From: an uncultured Octadecabacter sp. | Lineage (GTDB): Bacteria > Pseudomonadota > Alphaproteobacteria > Rhodobacterales > Rhodobacteraceae | Assembly (NCBI GenBank): GCA_937891785.1 | Contig: CALAGN010000033.1 | Coordinates: 57,798-121,797 of the forward strand | Direction: 5' to 3' | Length of the DNA stretch: 64,000 nt | Shown here: in pieces, positions 17,409-27,139 of the stretch | Layout: each line of letters begins with the position of its first letter | Numbering within the stretch: position 1 is the first letter of the stretch | The notes under the pieces: generated by a model | The model's database searches: none | What the model was told of the DNA's origin: nothing | What the model saw: only the letters and a program-made list of their open reading frames with translations | Position numbers and translations under genes: made by a program

Positions 17409-17666
17409 CTATCGGCCCGGCTGTTCAAGCGTCCAACTGCGCCCGCCATCGGCGATGGTTAGCTGGCCGATTTCAATCGCGATGATTTCGCCGTCGTCCA
17501 GCGTGTCGCCCAAACCAAGGCGCTGCACCTCGCCGCTGGCAAGTCGCACAAGCGCATGCGACCCTTCGGGGCCCAGCACGGTGCCAAGCAGCACAATGCG
17601 GTTCATCGGGATCGTATCTGGGGCGCGGGCAAGCGCGCCTACGTTGGTCGGGGTTTCGTTTGTCAT
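17409..17666 (-). CDS. Hypothetical protein, PilP/GspC-like beta domain
   Basis: 85 aa from the ATG at 17666 (AGGTGG ribosome site); a TTG further up at 17753 would give 114 aa but is less convincing. The sequence MNRIVLLGTVLGPEGSHALVRLASGEVQRLGLGD...GEIIAIEIG...GRSWTLEQPG resembles the small beta-barrel of PilP/GspC homology regions. There is no signal peptide and no pilus gene nearby. It sits 95 bp after purF on the same strand. Function unknown; the PilP resemblance is weak. Confidence 0.55.
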   Translation of the reverse strand: MTNETPTNVGALARAPDTIPMNRIVLLGTVLGPEGSHALVRLASGEVQRLGLGDTLDDGEIIAIEIGQLTIADGGRSWTLEQPGR

Positions 17667-17761
17667 CGGTCCACCTTTTGGCAAGGGCGGGCAGATGGCA
17701 GCATTGCCGCGGCGCAGCAATGCCGGCAGATCAGGCGGTTCGGTTTTCGGCAAAAGCGCGC

Positions 17762-19219
17762 TTATTCGGCGGCGGGTTTCATCTCAAATCCGGCCTCGAG
17801 CATATCAGTGGGGCTCACTGGGTATTCGCCGCTAAAGCAGGCATCACAGTACTGTGGTTGCTTGGGGTCGCGGCCTTTTGCCTCGCCGACGGCGCGATAA
17901 AGCCCATCAAGACTGATGAATCTAAGGCTGTCGACAGACAGATGGTCGCGCATTTCTTCTTCTGACATGGTTGCGGCCAACAGTTTGTCGCGTTGTGGGG
18001 TGTCCACGCCATAAAAGCACGGCCATGCGGTGGGCGGGGAGGCAATACGAAAATGAACTTCTGCGGCACCCGCATCAAGGATCATTTCCTTGATTTTGCG
18101 GCTGGTCGTGCCACGCACAACGCTGTCATCAACCAAGATCACTCGCTTGCCCTTAATCAGCGCGCGGTTAACGTTGAGTTTCAGGAGCACACCCATGTTG
18201 CGGATCTGTTCGGTCGGTTCGATGAACGTCCGGCCTACATATTGGTTGCGGATGATGCCCATCGCGAAGGGAATGCCGCTCTGCAGCGAATAGCCGATTG
18301 CCGCAGGTGTGCCACTGTCGGGCACCGGGCAGACCAGATCGGCATCAACGGGGGCTTCTTTGGCTAGTTCACGGCCGATTGCCTCGCGGGTTTCGTAAAC
18401 GCTGCGGCCACCCAAAATCGAGTCGGGGCGGCTGAAATAGACGTGTTCAAAGATGCAAAACCTCGGCTTGGCAGGGCGGAACGGAAAGTGGCTTTCGACG
18501 CCCTTGGCGGTGATCACGACCATCTCGCCAGGTTTGATCTCGCGGACGAACTCTGCGCCGATGATGTCCAAAGCGCAGGTTTCGGAACTTAGCGCGAAGC
18601 CATCACCGATTTTGCCCAGAACCAGCGGGCGCACACCCAGCGGATCACGGCAGCCGATCAGCTTGGTTCTGGTCATGGCAACGATGGAAAACGCGCCTTC
18701 AACTTTGCGCAGTGCTTCTTCCATGCGGTCGGGAATATTGCGCCCCATTGAGCGGGCCATTAGGTGAATGATGCATTCGCTGTCGCTGCTGGACTGAAAG
18801 ATCGAACCACGTTCGATAAGTTCTTTGCGCAAGGCAATGGCGTTGGTGATATTGCCGTTATGGGCAACAGCGGCGCCACCCATCGAAAATTCACCAAAGA
18901 ACGGCTGCACATCGCGAATCGCGGTCGGCCCTTTTGATCCGGCGGTGGAATAGCGCACATGCCCAATAGCGATTGCACCTGGCAGGGTTTCCATCAGCTT
19001 TTGGCTGGTAAAGTTGTCGCGGACATAGCCGAAACGCCGCGCTTCGGAAAAACCAACTTCCGGATCATGGGCGACGATGCCGCCTGCCTCTTGTCCCCGA
19101 TGTTGCAGGGCATGCAGGCCAAGGGCGACGAAATTGGCCGCGTCTGCTAGGCCAACAACGCCGAACACGCCGCATTCCTCTTTGAGTTTATCATCATCAA
19201 AAGGATGGGCGGGGGGCAT
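17762..19219 (-). CDS. purF: Amidophosphoribosyltransferase
   Basis: About 485 aa. It makes 5-phosphoribosylamine from PRPP and glutamine, the first committed step of purine synthesis. The N-terminal nucleophile domain has EECGVFG (Cys16); the PRPP motif VILVDDSVVRGTTS is in the C-terminal half. In active PurF the propeptide is cleaved to expose this Cys. The start is placed at ATG 19219 by similarity, though no clear ribosome site precedes it; a GTG at 19246 behind GGAG is an alternative, and the frame continues to 19315. Confidence 0.95.
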   Translation of the reverse strand: MPPAHPFDDDKLKEECGVFGVVGLADAANFVALGLHALQHRGQEAGGIVAHDPEVGFSEARRFGYVRDNFTSQKLMETLPGAIAIGHVRYSTAGSKGPTAIRDVQPFFGEFSMGGAAVAHNGNITNAIALRKELIERGSIFQSSSDSECIIHLMARSMGRNIPDRMEEALRKVEGAFSIVAMTRTKLIGCRDPLGVRPLVLGKIGDGFALSSETCALDIIGAEFVREIKPGEMVVITAKGVESHFPFRPAKPRFCIFEHVYFSRPDSILGGRSVYETREAIGRELAKEAPVDADLVCPVPDSGTPAAIGYSLQSGIPFAMGIIRNQYVGRTFIEPTEQIRNMGVLLKLNVNRALIKGKRVILVDDSVVRGTTSRKIKEMILDAGAAEVHFRIASPPTAWPCFYGVDTPQRDKLLAATMSEEEMRDHLSVDSLRFISLDGLYRAVGEAKGRDPKQPQYCDACFSGEYPVSPTDMLEAGFEMKPAAE

Positions 19220-19339
19220 CTGCAGCGAGTTTTGGTCATATGACACGGGGAGGTAGCTCCGAATCCGAGGGGTTTGACGTGGCCCCCTGATAGTCGGTTG
19301 GCGGTGCGGTGTCACCCGTGGATAACCGCGCCCTTGCGA

Positions 19340-19900
19340 TTACTGTGCTGCGCCGCAGTTGCCGACCAATTGTTCGTATTGAGTGGTGATCCAGCCAAGC
19401 GCTGCTTCGGGGTCACGATCACCGATCTGGCCGGTCAGGCGGCCAAACACGGCCTTGGCGCGGCTGTCGTCGACCATGGCAACATCCTGAGCGGACAGAA
19501 TCGTCTCGTAGACGAAAAAGGCGACCGCCACCAAAAGGACGCCACGCAACACGCCGAACATAAATCCAACACCTTGGTCTAATCCACCTAGCGCCGAGCG
19601 TTGCACAAGGCTGGAAAACAGCGGCGTGAAGATCGAAAAGATCACCAGCGCTACGGCGAACACGGCGGCGAATGCAGCGATGATGCTCAGCTCGCAGCTG
19701 TCATCGATGAATTCCCCAACGACGGGGATTTGGCGGATCAGCGGCTGCACCTGATCGGCAAAGATAAACGCAAGCACTGTCGCCCCGATCCAGCCGGCAA
19801 TCGCCATGGCTTCGCGCACGAAACCGCGCGAATAGGCCAGAAGCGCCGAGAGGACGATGATAACGGCAACTACGCCGTCGATGATGGTAAAGCTATCCAT
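19340..19900 (-). CDS. cvpA: CvpA-family membrane protein
   Basis: 186 aa with four predicted membrane helices, starting TIIDGVVAVIIVLSALLAYSRGFVREAM, the family signature. CvpA is named for its role in colicin V production in Escherichia coli and is linked to envelope stress tolerance in other bacteria. The cvpA-purF pair is widespread and also seen here, with cvpA preceding purF on the minus strand. Confidence 0.92.
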   Translation of the reverse strand: MDSFTIIDGVVAVIIVLSALLAYSRGFVREAMAIAGWIGATVLAFIFADQVQPLIRQIPVVGEFIDDSCELSIIAAFAAVFAVALVIFSIFTPLFSSLVQRSALGGLDQGVGFMFGVLRGVLLVAVAFFVYETILSAQDVAMVDDSRAKAVFGRLTGQIGDRDPEAALGWITTQYEQLVGNCGAAQ

Positions 19901-19924
19901 GTCGTCGTCTTCCCTTGTGCGGCG

Positions 19925-21292
19925 TTATTGCGCGCCAAATATCTGTTCCACAAATGCGGGAAGATCCTCCATTGAGCGAAGGGTCAGGCCGCCGTCTCCG
20001 ACGCGCTTCTTTTGCGACGGAGTGATGGCCTGCGTAAAACCAAGTTTTTGCGCCTCTTTCAATCTGTTTTCGGTCTGGGACACCGGACGAAGCGCCCCCG
20101 AGAGGCTAATTTCGCCAAAAACAACACAGTCAGCGGGTAAAGCAGCGTCTTCACGCGCAGAAATAAGTGCGGCGGCCACAGCTAGATCGGCGGCAGGTTC
20201 AGTGACCCGCAAGCCCCCCGCGACGTTCAGATAGACATCAAGGCCGGTGAAAGGCACGCCGCAACGCGCTTCGAGCACCGCCAGAATCATAGCCAAACGC
20301 CCGCCATCCCAGCCGACAACCGTGCGGCGCGGTTGGCTGTGCGGGGAGGGCGCGACGAGGGCCTGAAATTCGCACAGCACAGGGCGTGAGCCTTCGATAC
20401 CTGCAAATACCACCGAACCGGGTGTGGGTTTGCCGCGCTCGGACAGGAATAACGCAGATGGATTCTTGACCTCGGCCAGCCCTTTGCCGGTCATTTCAAA
20501 CACACCGATTTCGTCGGCGGGACCAAAGCGGTTCTTAACAGAGCGCAGGATACGGAACTGGTGGCCGCGCTCGCCCTCGAAATAAAGCACGGTGTCGACC
20601 ATATGTTCGACGACGCGCGGGCCTGCGATGGTGCCATCTTTGGTTACATGGCCGACCATGACCACGGCGATGCCTTTACGTTTGGCAAATGTGGTCAGTT
20701 CGTGCGCCGAGGCGCGCACTTGGCTCACGGAGCCTGGCGCGCTTTCGACGTTATCGGCCCACATGGTTTGAATGGAATCGATGATCGCGAGGTCCGGCTT
20801 TTCGGTTTCCAACGTGGTGAGGATATCGCGTAGGTTGGTTTCGGCGGCCAACATCACCGGGCTTTCTGTCAGGCCAAGGCGGCGGGCACGCATCTGCACC
20901 TGTGCTACGGATTCTTCGCCCGAGATATAGATCACTTTGAGGCCATTGCGCGCAAATCGTGCGGCGGCCTGCAACAACAGCGTTGATTTACCGATACCGG
21001 GATCACCGCCGACCAACAACGCCGATGCGGGGACAAGGCCACCACCCAGCACACGATCAAGTTCATCGACACCCGACATCGTGCGCGGTGGTTCAGCCTC
21101 TTGTGTGGCCAAATCCGTCAGGACGATCGCATTGCCGCGCTTGCCGCCTAAGGATTTCTTGGCCGGGCCAGCGGTCGACAGCGGTTTGGATTCCTCGATG
21201 GAATTCCAGGCGCCGCAGCTTTCGCAACGTCCCGACCATTTGGTGAAACTGGTTGCGCATTTGGCGCAGGTGAATGCTGGTTCTTTTGCCAT
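19925..21292 (-). CDS. radA: DNA repair protein RadA
   Basis: 455 aa. The N-terminal zinc finger has Cys9, Cys12, Cys23 and Cys26. A RecA-like core follows with Walker A GDPGIGKS and the RadA-specific KNRFG motif, then a Lon-like C-terminal domain (about 300-455). It drives branch migration in recombination. It is 24 bp upstream of cvpA on the same strand. Confidence 0.96.
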   Translation of the reverse strand: MAKEPAFTCAKCATSFTKWSGRCESCGAWNSIEESKPLSTAGPAKKSLGGKRGNAIVLTDLATQEAEPPRTMSGVDELDRVLGGGLVPASALLVGGDPGIGKSTLLLQAAARFARNGLKVIYISGEESVAQVQMRARRLGLTESPVMLAAETNLRDILTTLETEKPDLAIIDSIQTMWADNVESAPGSVSQVRASAHELTTFAKRKGIAVVMVGHVTKDGTIAGPRVVEHMVDTVLYFEGERGHQFRILRSVKNRFGPADEIGVFEMTGKGLAEVKNPSALFLSERGKPTPGSVVFAGIEGSRPVLCEFQALVAPSPHSQPRRTVVGWDGGRLAMILAVLEARCGVPFTGLDVYLNVAGGLRVTEPAADLAVAAALISAREDAALPADCVVFGEISLSGALRPVSQTENRLKEAQKLGFTQAITPSQKKRVGDGGLTLRSMEDLPAFVEQIFGAQ

Positions 21293-21335
21293 GTTCTACA
21301 TTTGTCCCATGGCCGCGCTTGTGGCAAGAGCGGAT

Positions 21336-21366
21336 GCCTCCGGCGGGGATATTTTTGGCAAGATGA
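21336..21366. repeat. Roseobacter-type intergenic element (GCCTCCGGCG...)
   Basis: A 31-bp stretch beginning GCCTCCGGCGGGGATATTTT lies between the pqiA-like gene and radA. The first 10 bp recur in reverse complement at 57779-57788. Similar GCCTCCGGCG-led sequences are common between genes in Roseobacter genomes (recalled from general knowledge, not checked). It may work as a transcription stop or mRNA-end signal. Confidence 0.5.
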
Positions 21367-21370
21367 GATG

Positions 21371-21814
21371 TTAGCGTTTCAAGGCGCGTATGGTGAGGGT
21401 TGAAATGGCGATGCTGGCAAGGATGCAGCCGGTGAACAGATAGAGGCCCCATGCGGTTTCGACTTTGGCCCAGCCGACGCCCTTGACGACGACGATATAA
21501 AGCGCGATCAAGAAGACGTCTGCCATGGCGAGTTTGCCTATATAGGTCAGGGCGGGCAGGACTTTGCGGTGCAGCAAGCCAAAGTGGATCAGCGCTAGGC
21601 CGATGGTTTTCAGATAGGGCGCAAACAGCGCGAAGACGGTGACCAGCAAGGCCAAGGCGACATCACTTTCCCACAAGGATTGCAGGCCCGAGATGACGCT
21701 GATTTCTGACAGACCGAACAGAGGAAGCAGACCTGCGCGCAACAAGGGCGCAAACCACGCGATGGGAAACAACACCAGCAGGCACAGGTTGGCATAGCGC
21801 AGGGCAGTCATCAT
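21371..21814 (-). CDS. PqiA-family (paraquat-inducible protein A) membrane protein
   Basis: 147 aa from ATG 21814 (AAAGG nine bases upstream); ATG 21841 is an alternative. Four hydrophobic segments are visible (about 5-22, 48-66, 84-106 and 120-140). The pattern LCLLVLFPIAWFAPLLRAGLLPLFGLSEISVISG fits one PqiA half; full PqiA has two such halves. PqiA proteins accompany MCE lipid transport, and this gene follows mlaEF by 50 bp on the same strand, so a role with this transporter is likely. No MCE-domain gene (mlaD) was seen nearby. Confidence 0.75.
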   Translation of the reverse strand: MMTALRYANLCLLVLFPIAWFAPLLRAGLLPLFGLSEISVISGLQSLWESDVALALLVTVFALFAPYLKTIGLALIHFGLLHRKVLPALTYIGKLAMADVFLIALYIVVVKGVGWAKVETAWGLYLFTGCILASIAISTLTIRALKR

Positions 21815-21891
21815 CGGCGAGGCCTTTCTGGTGGGAGCCATCTATGTAGCGGCGCTTGCTGTGGGGTGCAAGGGGTGCGTGGCGGCGACCA

Positions 21892-22638
21892 TCAGCGCAG
21901 GGCGGCGATTGGCCCGTCGGCGCGGCCATGGATGAACTGCTGCACATAAGGATCGTCGGTTGTGTCGAGTTCGTTGATCGGGCCACACCAGCGCACCTTG
22001 CCCGCGTGCAGCATTGCCACTTGATCGGCGATGGCGCGCGCAGAAGTCATGTCATGGGTGATCGTCACGGCCGTTGCACCCATTTCAGTGACGATTTCGC
22101 GGATCAGATCGTTGATGACACCCGCCATGATCGGATCAAGGCCGGTCGTGGGTTCATCGAAAAAGATGATTTCTGGATCGGCGGCAATGGCACGGGCAAG
22201 GCCGACACGTTTTTGCATGCCACCCGAAAGCTCGGCGGGCAGGCGGTCGGCGACGTCTTTGTCCAATCCCACACGGCGGAGCTTCTCGATGGCTACGGCG
22301 CGGGCCTCGTCCAAGGGACGTTTCAGCGATCCACGCAGCAGCCGAAAGGCGACGTTTTGCCAGACGGTCAGGCTGTCAAACAGCGCGCCGCCTTGGAACA
22401 GCATGCCGAAACGCGCCAGAAACGCATCACGGTCGGCGCGGGCCACATCCTGACCATTGACTTCGATTTTGCCGCTGTCGGGTTTGACCAGCCCAAGCAC
22501 CGATTTGATCAACACCGATTTGCCGGTGCCGGACCCGCCGATCACCACCATACTTTGGCCCTTGGGCACATGCAGGGACGCCCCGCGCAAAACGTGGTTG
22601 TCGCCAAAGGATTTATGGACGTTGGCAAGGCGGATCAT
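21892..22638 (-). CDS. mlaF: Lipid-transport ABC ATPase MlaF
   Basis: 248 aa. Walker A GGSGTGKS, signature LSGGMQKR and Walker B FFDEPTTGLDP are all present, with the LSGGMQKRVGLARA form typical of MlaF. It powers phospholipid movement between inner and outer membranes. Its start overlaps the mlaE stop by 4 bp. No mlaD, mlaC or mlaB lies next to it; they may be elsewhere. Confidence 0.93.
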   Translation of the reverse strand: MIRLANVHKSFGDNHVLRGASLHVPKGQSMVVIGGSGTGKSVLIKSVLGLVKPDSGKIEVNGQDVARADRDAFLARFGMLFQGGALFDSLTVWQNVAFRLLRGSLKRPLDEARAVAIEKLRRVGLDKDVADRLPAELSGGMQKRVGLARAIAADPEIIFFDEPTTGLDPIMAGVINDLIREIVTEMGATAVTITHDMTSARAIADQVAMLHAGKVRWCGPINELDTTDDPYVQQFIHGRADGPIAALR

Positions 22639-23411
22639 ACTGAGAAAAACGCCTCTGTCAGAAGGAAGTTTGCGGCGAGGATCAACACAGCGGCAGCAAC
22701 AACTGACCCTTTGGTGGCGCGGCCCACGCCCATCGCGCCACGCTCTGACTGCATGCCGTAGTAACAGCCCATCAGGGCGGCGATAAACCCGAACACTGCA
22801 CCTTTGGTCAGGGATGACACCACATCGCGTACCTCAAGGAAATCGGCGGTGTTTTGCAGATAGGCGGCGGCGTTAAAGCCGAGCCGCTGCGTGCCGACAA
22901 TATAACCGCCAAAAATACCAATCACATCGCCGACGCCAACCAGAAGGGGCATGACCAGTGTTGCCGCTAGAACACGCGGCAAGGTCAGGTATTTCATCGG
23001 ATGGGTCGAAAGTGTGACTAGCGCATCAATCTGTTCGGTCACTTTCATCGTGGCGATTTCGGCAGCGATGGAAGACGTGACGCGCGCGGCGATCATCAAG
23101 CCAACCAGTACAGGGCCAAGCTCGCGCACCATGCCGATGGCGACGATTTGTGGCACGACGGCCTCGGCGCTAAAGCGCGCGCCGCCTGCGTAGATTTGCA
23201 AGGCCAGCGCGCCGCCCGTGAAAAATGCCGTCAGACCCACAACGGGCAGGGAGAAATAGCCGATCTGTAGCAGCGCCTGCCCGAATTCGCGCGGGTAAAA
23301 CGGTGGACGGACAAGGTGGCTGATCGTTTGGGCAGTGAAAATAGCAACCCGCCCGATTGCCGCAAAGACAGCTAGCACCGCCGCGCCAAGAGAGGCGACA
23401 AAACGCATCAT
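22635..23411 (-). CDS. mlaE: MlaE-family ABC permease
   Basis: 258 aa with five or six membrane helices and the MlaE motif [16 protein letters not shown]...[26 protein letters not shown]. It forms the membrane part of the Mla lipid transporter. It overlaps alr (upstream) and mlaF (downstream) by 4 bp each, so the three are tightly coupled. Confidence 0.94.
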   Translation of the reverse strand: MMRFVASLGAAVLAVFAAIGRVAIFTAQTISHLVRPPFYPREFGQALLQIGYFSLPVVGLTAFFTGGALALQIYAGGARFSAEAVVPQIVAIGMVRELGPVLVGLMIAARVTSSIAAEIATMKVTEQIDALVTLSTHPMKYLTLPRVLAATLVMPLLVGVGDVIGIFGGYIVGTQRLGFNAAAYLQNTADFLEVRDVVSSLTKGAVFGFIAALMGCYYGMQSERGAMGVGRATKGSVVAAAVLILAANFLLTEAFFSV

Positions 23412-24445
23412 ATTTCGGCATACCGACGCTGGTAACGCGGCCCCAGCGACGTGAGGATTTCGTAGCCGATCGTGCCGGCAAGTGCGGCCAGATCATCGAC
23501 GGTTTGAGTGGCGCTCAACAAGGAAAGGGTGTGGGGCGTTTCGCCCAGATCAGTCACATCAACCGTCAGTAAGTCCATTGATACACGGCCCACCAGCGGG
23601 CAGGGCTGGTCGCCATGCCAGAGTGTCACGTTGCCCGACAGCGCGCGCAGGATGCCATCGGCGTATCCGGCTGCAAGCGTCGCGATGCGGCTGTCGCGTT
23701 GGGCGGTCCATGAGTTGGAATAACCAACGGTCTCGCCCGCTTCGACGTTGCGAATTTGCACGACGGGCAAGTCGAGATGGGCCACGGCACGGGCTTCGGC
23801 AAACGGCGCACCGCCATACAGGCCAATACCGGGGCGCGTGATGTCAAAATGATAGTCCGGCCCCAACAAGATACCCCCCGTCGCCGCCAAAGAGCGCGGC
23901 ACAGCAATGCCGTCTGTCATCAGGTGAAACTGCGCCAATTGTTGCGCGTTCATCGGGTGGTCGGGATCGTCAGCGCAGGCCAGATGCGACATCACCAGCA
24001 TTGGCCCTGCACCAATCGCCACTTCGGCAATCGCGGCCCATTCGCCGATCTCCATGCCCAGACGGTTCATGCCGGTATCAAGCTGAATGCCGAACGGATG
24101 GCCAGGCAGACTTTCGAAATGCCGCGTCACCTGTCCGATGGTATTAAGCATCGGCGTCAGCATCAGATCGCCAATCATATCGGTATCGCCGCGCATATGG
24201 CCGTTGAATACGCACACTTGCGGATCAGGACCAAGGGCTTGGCGCACGGTCGCGCCTTCTTGGGCTGCCGCGACGAAAAACGTGCGGGCACCCGCCTTGG
24301 CCAAAGCGCGCGCCACTTTCGCAGCCCCAAGGCCATAGCCATCGGCCTTGACCACGGCGGCGGTTTCACTGCCCGACAGGGCATCAAGTGCGCGCCAGTT
24401 TGCCGCGAGGGCATCAATATCTACTGTAAGTGAACCTGTACTCAT
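23408..24445 (-). CDS. alr: Alanine racemase
   Basis: 345 aa. The PLP lysine Lys33 lies in [12 protein letters not shown] (29-40), with the second-subunit Tyr region [22 protein letters not shown] downstream. It interconverts L- and D-alanine for peptidoglycan. It overlaps mlaE by 4 bp. The gene upstream is a truncated agmatine deiminase; in related genomes dnaB and alr are often close together (recalled, not checked). Confidence 0.95.
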   Translation of the reverse strand: MSTGSLTVDIDALAANWRALDALSGSETAAVVKADGYGLGAAKVARALAKAGARTFFVAAAQEGATVRQALGPDPQVCVFNGHMRGDTDMIGDLMLTPMLNTIGQVTRHFESLPGHPFGIQLDTGMNRLGMEIGEWAAIAEVAIGAGPMLVMSHLACADDPDHPMNAQQLAQFHLMTDGIAVPRSLAATGGILLGPDYHFDITRPGIGLYGGAPFAEARAVAHLDLPVVQIRNVEAGETVGYSNSWTAQRDSRIATLAAGYADGILRALSGNVTLWHGDQPCPLVGRVSMDLLTVDVTDLGETPHTLSLLSATQTVDDLAALAGTIGYEILTSLGPRYQRRYAEI

Positions 24446-24476
24446 GACAGGTGTTTTGACACGCTAGGGAGCAGGG

Positions 24477-24989
24477 TCAAGCGCAAAGGCTAACCACAGG
24501 TCGGCGCGACAGGGCAGACCCCAGATGACGCGCGACCTCGGCGGCGATCTGGCTGTCGAGAGTATTGACCTGCTTTTCGCCCCAGCCGTTGAACCGGATA
24601 TGACTTGCGGCAGGCGACCCATCTCGGCCTTTGGCAAAGAGTGGGCCGGCATCGCGGCACCACAGATCTTCAGTCGGAACGTACAATAACTCAACATTCG
24701 ACGCCAGTTTGACGCGCGCGCCTGCGTGATCATCAGCGTGGGCCAGCATTGTAACGGGCTCGAACTGCGCAATCGGGTTGGCCACATCGGCGATGGTCTG
24801 CTGCGTCATGTCCAGAAACACGTCGTCCGGGTGAACGCGCCGGTTCACAGGCCACTGCATGAAGGTGCGCTCGTGGTGGTCTTCTTCGGCGGGGACATGG
24901 AAACCGGCGGGCAGGGTGGCAAGTGGCGCACCCGTCATGGCGACACCAGCGGCTGCACTGCCCATTTGCAATAATCGACGTCGTTGCAA
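24477..24989 (-). pseudogene. Agmatine deiminase / peptidylarginine deiminase, truncated
   Basis: 170 aa from a TTG start with AAAGGGA upstream. The N-terminus MQRRRLLQMGSAAAGVAM is a twin-arginine signal, and residues 28-155 match the N-terminal half of the family: PAEEDHHERTFMQWP, then TEDLWCRDAGPLFAKG. The family is about 340-370 aa; here the frame runs into unrelated residues after RHLGSAL and stops 31 bp before alr. The second half, with the catalytic His and Cys, is missing, and no remnant fits in another frame. It is most likely an inactive relic cut by a deletion next to alr. Confidence 0.75.
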
Positions 24990-25011
24990 AACCGCGTCCC
25001 TTTCATTCCCG

Positions 25012-25803
25012 CTATTCCGGCAGGGGTGTGGTAAGGTTGTAGTCTGCCCGCTCCTGCGGATTCAGCAGGTATATCTCGTCGGGTGGGGTGGACATGGCGG
25101 GTTGCATGATGCGCAGATCGACACCCATGTCGTGGAAATAGCCGATGACTTTGGCCTGACCGCGCTGGATATTATCGACTGCCAAAAAGGCAGGAAGCAC
25201 GGTGCTTTCGCCAAAATAGCTTTGATGCACCCCTAGCCATGCATCGTCATCGGCGATCCGTGTGGTGCCGGCGGCAAATAGTAACGGGCAGGCCGAGAGG
25301 CAAATATCGCTTGCTGTCAGCTGGGTGGTGACATCGAGGATGCGCAGGCCGCGCCCAATTTCCAACGCATCCATAACCGACCCGCCGGGACTGTTGAGGA
25401 ATACAATCTCGGGGGCGTTACGGCTGGCCAGCGCGTCGGCAAAACGGCCTGCGTCCCCTTCTGCGATTCGGCCCGTTAGGGTCAGCGCGCGCGCGCCCTC
25501 CCATGTGGTAAATTCAAACGCAAGCCGGTTGGGCATGTCGGTTTGAGCCGGGATCGGGCGACTGCCGGGATTGGGCGTTCGCGCGGGCAGGTCGCGCGGC
25601 GTGTAACGGCGGGTTTGATCGCCCGGACTAGCGGGTTGAGTCAGATCAGGGGCGCTTGACGGCGAGATCAGATTACCAAAGCTTGGCAATAGATCCGCAC
25701 CAAACAGGATCACGGCAATGGCCAGTTGCACGACCAATACGGCTTGGATGATCCTCTTGGCTTGAAACGGCTTATCAGCGGGTAAATCCGGTGGCGCGGT
25801 CAT
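25012..25803 (-). CDS. Membrane-anchored ClpP-like serine protease fold protein (COG3904-like)
   Basis: 263 aa. One membrane helix (about 18-38) is followed by a Pro-rich linker (45-88) and a ClpP/crotonase-fold domain. VFLNSPGGSVMDALEIGR at 134-151 is the oxyanion-hole strand. Aligned from the LLxAAG end, Ser170 in CLSACPLLFAAG falls on the ClpP nucleophile, and His193 in GVHQSY on its His; an Asp was not confidently placed. N-in topology would put the domain in the periplasm. It overlaps the coiled-coil membrane gene upstream by 4 bp. Protease activity and substrate are not shown. Confidence 0.65.
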   Translation of the reverse strand: MTAPPDLPADKPFQAKRIIQAVLVVQLAIAVILFGADLLPSFGNLISPSSAPDLTQPASPGDQTRRYTPRDLPARTPNPGSRPIPAQTDMPNRLAFEFTTWEGARALTLTGRIAEGDAGRFADALASRNAPEIVFLNSPGGSVMDALEIGRGLRILDVTTQLTASDICLSACPLLFAAGTTRIADDDAWLGVHQSYFGESTVLPAFLAVDNIQRGQAKVIGYFHDMGVDLRIMQPAMSTPPDEIYLLNPQERADYNLTTPLPE

Positions 25804-27077
25804 GTGTGGGCGGGCTTGTCTGGTGGCGGAGCGGGCGGTGCGCGGCGTTCCAACACAGCTTCAACATCGCGCAGGGCGACGATTGCGGTGCGCAATTCGG
25901 CCAGTGTCATTAGGTCTTCGTTCGCGGCCCCTTCGCGGCCCGACCGGATCGCTGCTTGGGTGACCATAACGATGAACACCAGCACGGCGGGCAACAGATC
26001 AATCGCGATTGCGCCTGCCCAACTGGGCACAAAATTTTCGGCATAGCGTATCACTGCATCTGCGGTGGAAATCGGCGTGTAAGTAATTTCAGAAGGCGCT
26101 GCCATATCCAAAACACCCTGCGCCGCGATCTGTAGCGTATCGGCGCGCTGGCCCAGGACCGTCAGCACCGATGTGATCGTGGCTTGTTGGTCTTGGCGGT
26201 TGGAATCGGTGCTGCCATCTAGCTGCGGCAACACAACGGACGCCGACAGGTCTTGGGCAGCACGGCCCACAAGTGGCGCGACGGACAGTTGACGCAATTG
26301 CGTAATGATATTGGCGAGCCGCACGGCATCTTCGGAAAATTGCACTGATCGGGCCTCGACGGGACCGGGTTCCACGGTCAGGGCGCGCATCCGGCTGAGG
26401 ATGGCGTTGCCCTCGTCAAAGGCGGCGTCGACAAGTGGCTGTTGGCTGGCGATCTGTTCTTCTAGCCCAATCAGTTCGTCTGATTTCTGACGTAAAAGCC
26501 GGAACACTGCGCCTTGTCCGGCGATGCCCGATAGTTGGCCTGTGGCTTCTTGCTCGCTTAGGTCTTCAAAGCTTTGGCGCACGCGGGCGACGTCGCGTTC
26601 TAATCCTTGGGCGGCGACAGCGATGCCATTGGCGCGTTCTAGCGCGCCTTGATAATCCTGCACCGTTTTTGCCAGATGCTGTTCCACTGCGGCGGCACCC
26701 GCCAATGCGGCAGCATTCAGCCACGATGACATGGCAATAATCGCGCAACTGCCCAGGAGCATCGACGCCAACAAACCAATCCGTGCACCCGCAGTGCGTA
26801 CAGCGGGCAAGAGCCGCATGAGATAGGACCAGAACACGAAGATCGCGACCGAAACGGCGACGGAATAGGCCATTGCTGCGAAAAAGCTGAGCGCGCCGGT
26901 GTCATCAAGCAGGGAGGAAACACCCAGATACGTGTAAATTCCAGATGCGACGGCCAAAATCCCCAGCGCGGTGCCAGTGATTGTATCAAGCCATTCAAGG
27001 TGGGTTTCCAGCTCGCGGGCGTAACGCACACCGCGTTCTTGGGCGGCGGACGTGCGGGGGGCTTGATCGTCGGTCAT
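25800..27077 (-). CDS. Multi-pass membrane protein with large coiled-coil domain, function unknown
   Basis: 425 aa, not recognised as a named family. Three membrane helices lie near the N-terminus (about 31-55, 64-88, 99-118), then a 230-residue helical, coiled-coil-like region (120-350) rich in Ala, Gln and Glu, then one helix (about 353-373) and a short Pro-rich tail. With the N-terminus inside, the helical region would be periplasmic. The ATG follows CGGAGAA. Its stop overlaps the ClpP-like gene by 4 bp, so the two proteins are coproduced and probably meet in the periplasm. It sits 62 bp after dnaB. Confidence 0.6.
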   Translation of the reverse strand: MTDDQAPRTSAAQERGVRYARELETHLEWLDTITGTALGILAVASGIYTYLGVSSLLDDTGALSFFAAMAYSVAVSVAIFVFWSYLMRLLPAVRTAGARIGLLASMLLGSCAIIAMSSWLNAAALAGAAAVEQHLAKTVQDYQGALERANGIAVAAQGLERDVARVRQSFEDLSEQEATGQLSGIAGQGAVFRLLRQKSDELIGLEEQIASQQPLVDAAFDEGNAILSRMRALTVEPGPVEARSVQFSEDAVRLANIITQLRQLSVAPLVGRAAQDLSASVVLPQLDGSTDSNRQDQQATITSVLTVLGQRADTLQIAAQGVLDMAAPSEITYTPISTADAVIRYAENFVPSWAGAIAIDLLPAVLVFIVMVTQAAIRSGREGAANEDLMTLAELRTAIVALRDVEAVLERRAPPAPPPDKPAHT

Positions 27078-27139
27078 AGGGTTCTCCGGCAGGGTAGCGA
27101 CAGTCTAAGGGTCACTCGGCCAGACGCAATGCGGCCGCG

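Noticed and set aside
21856..22761. 301-codon open frame antisense to mlaF
   Set aside because: Shadow frame; mlaF motifs on the other strand are complete.
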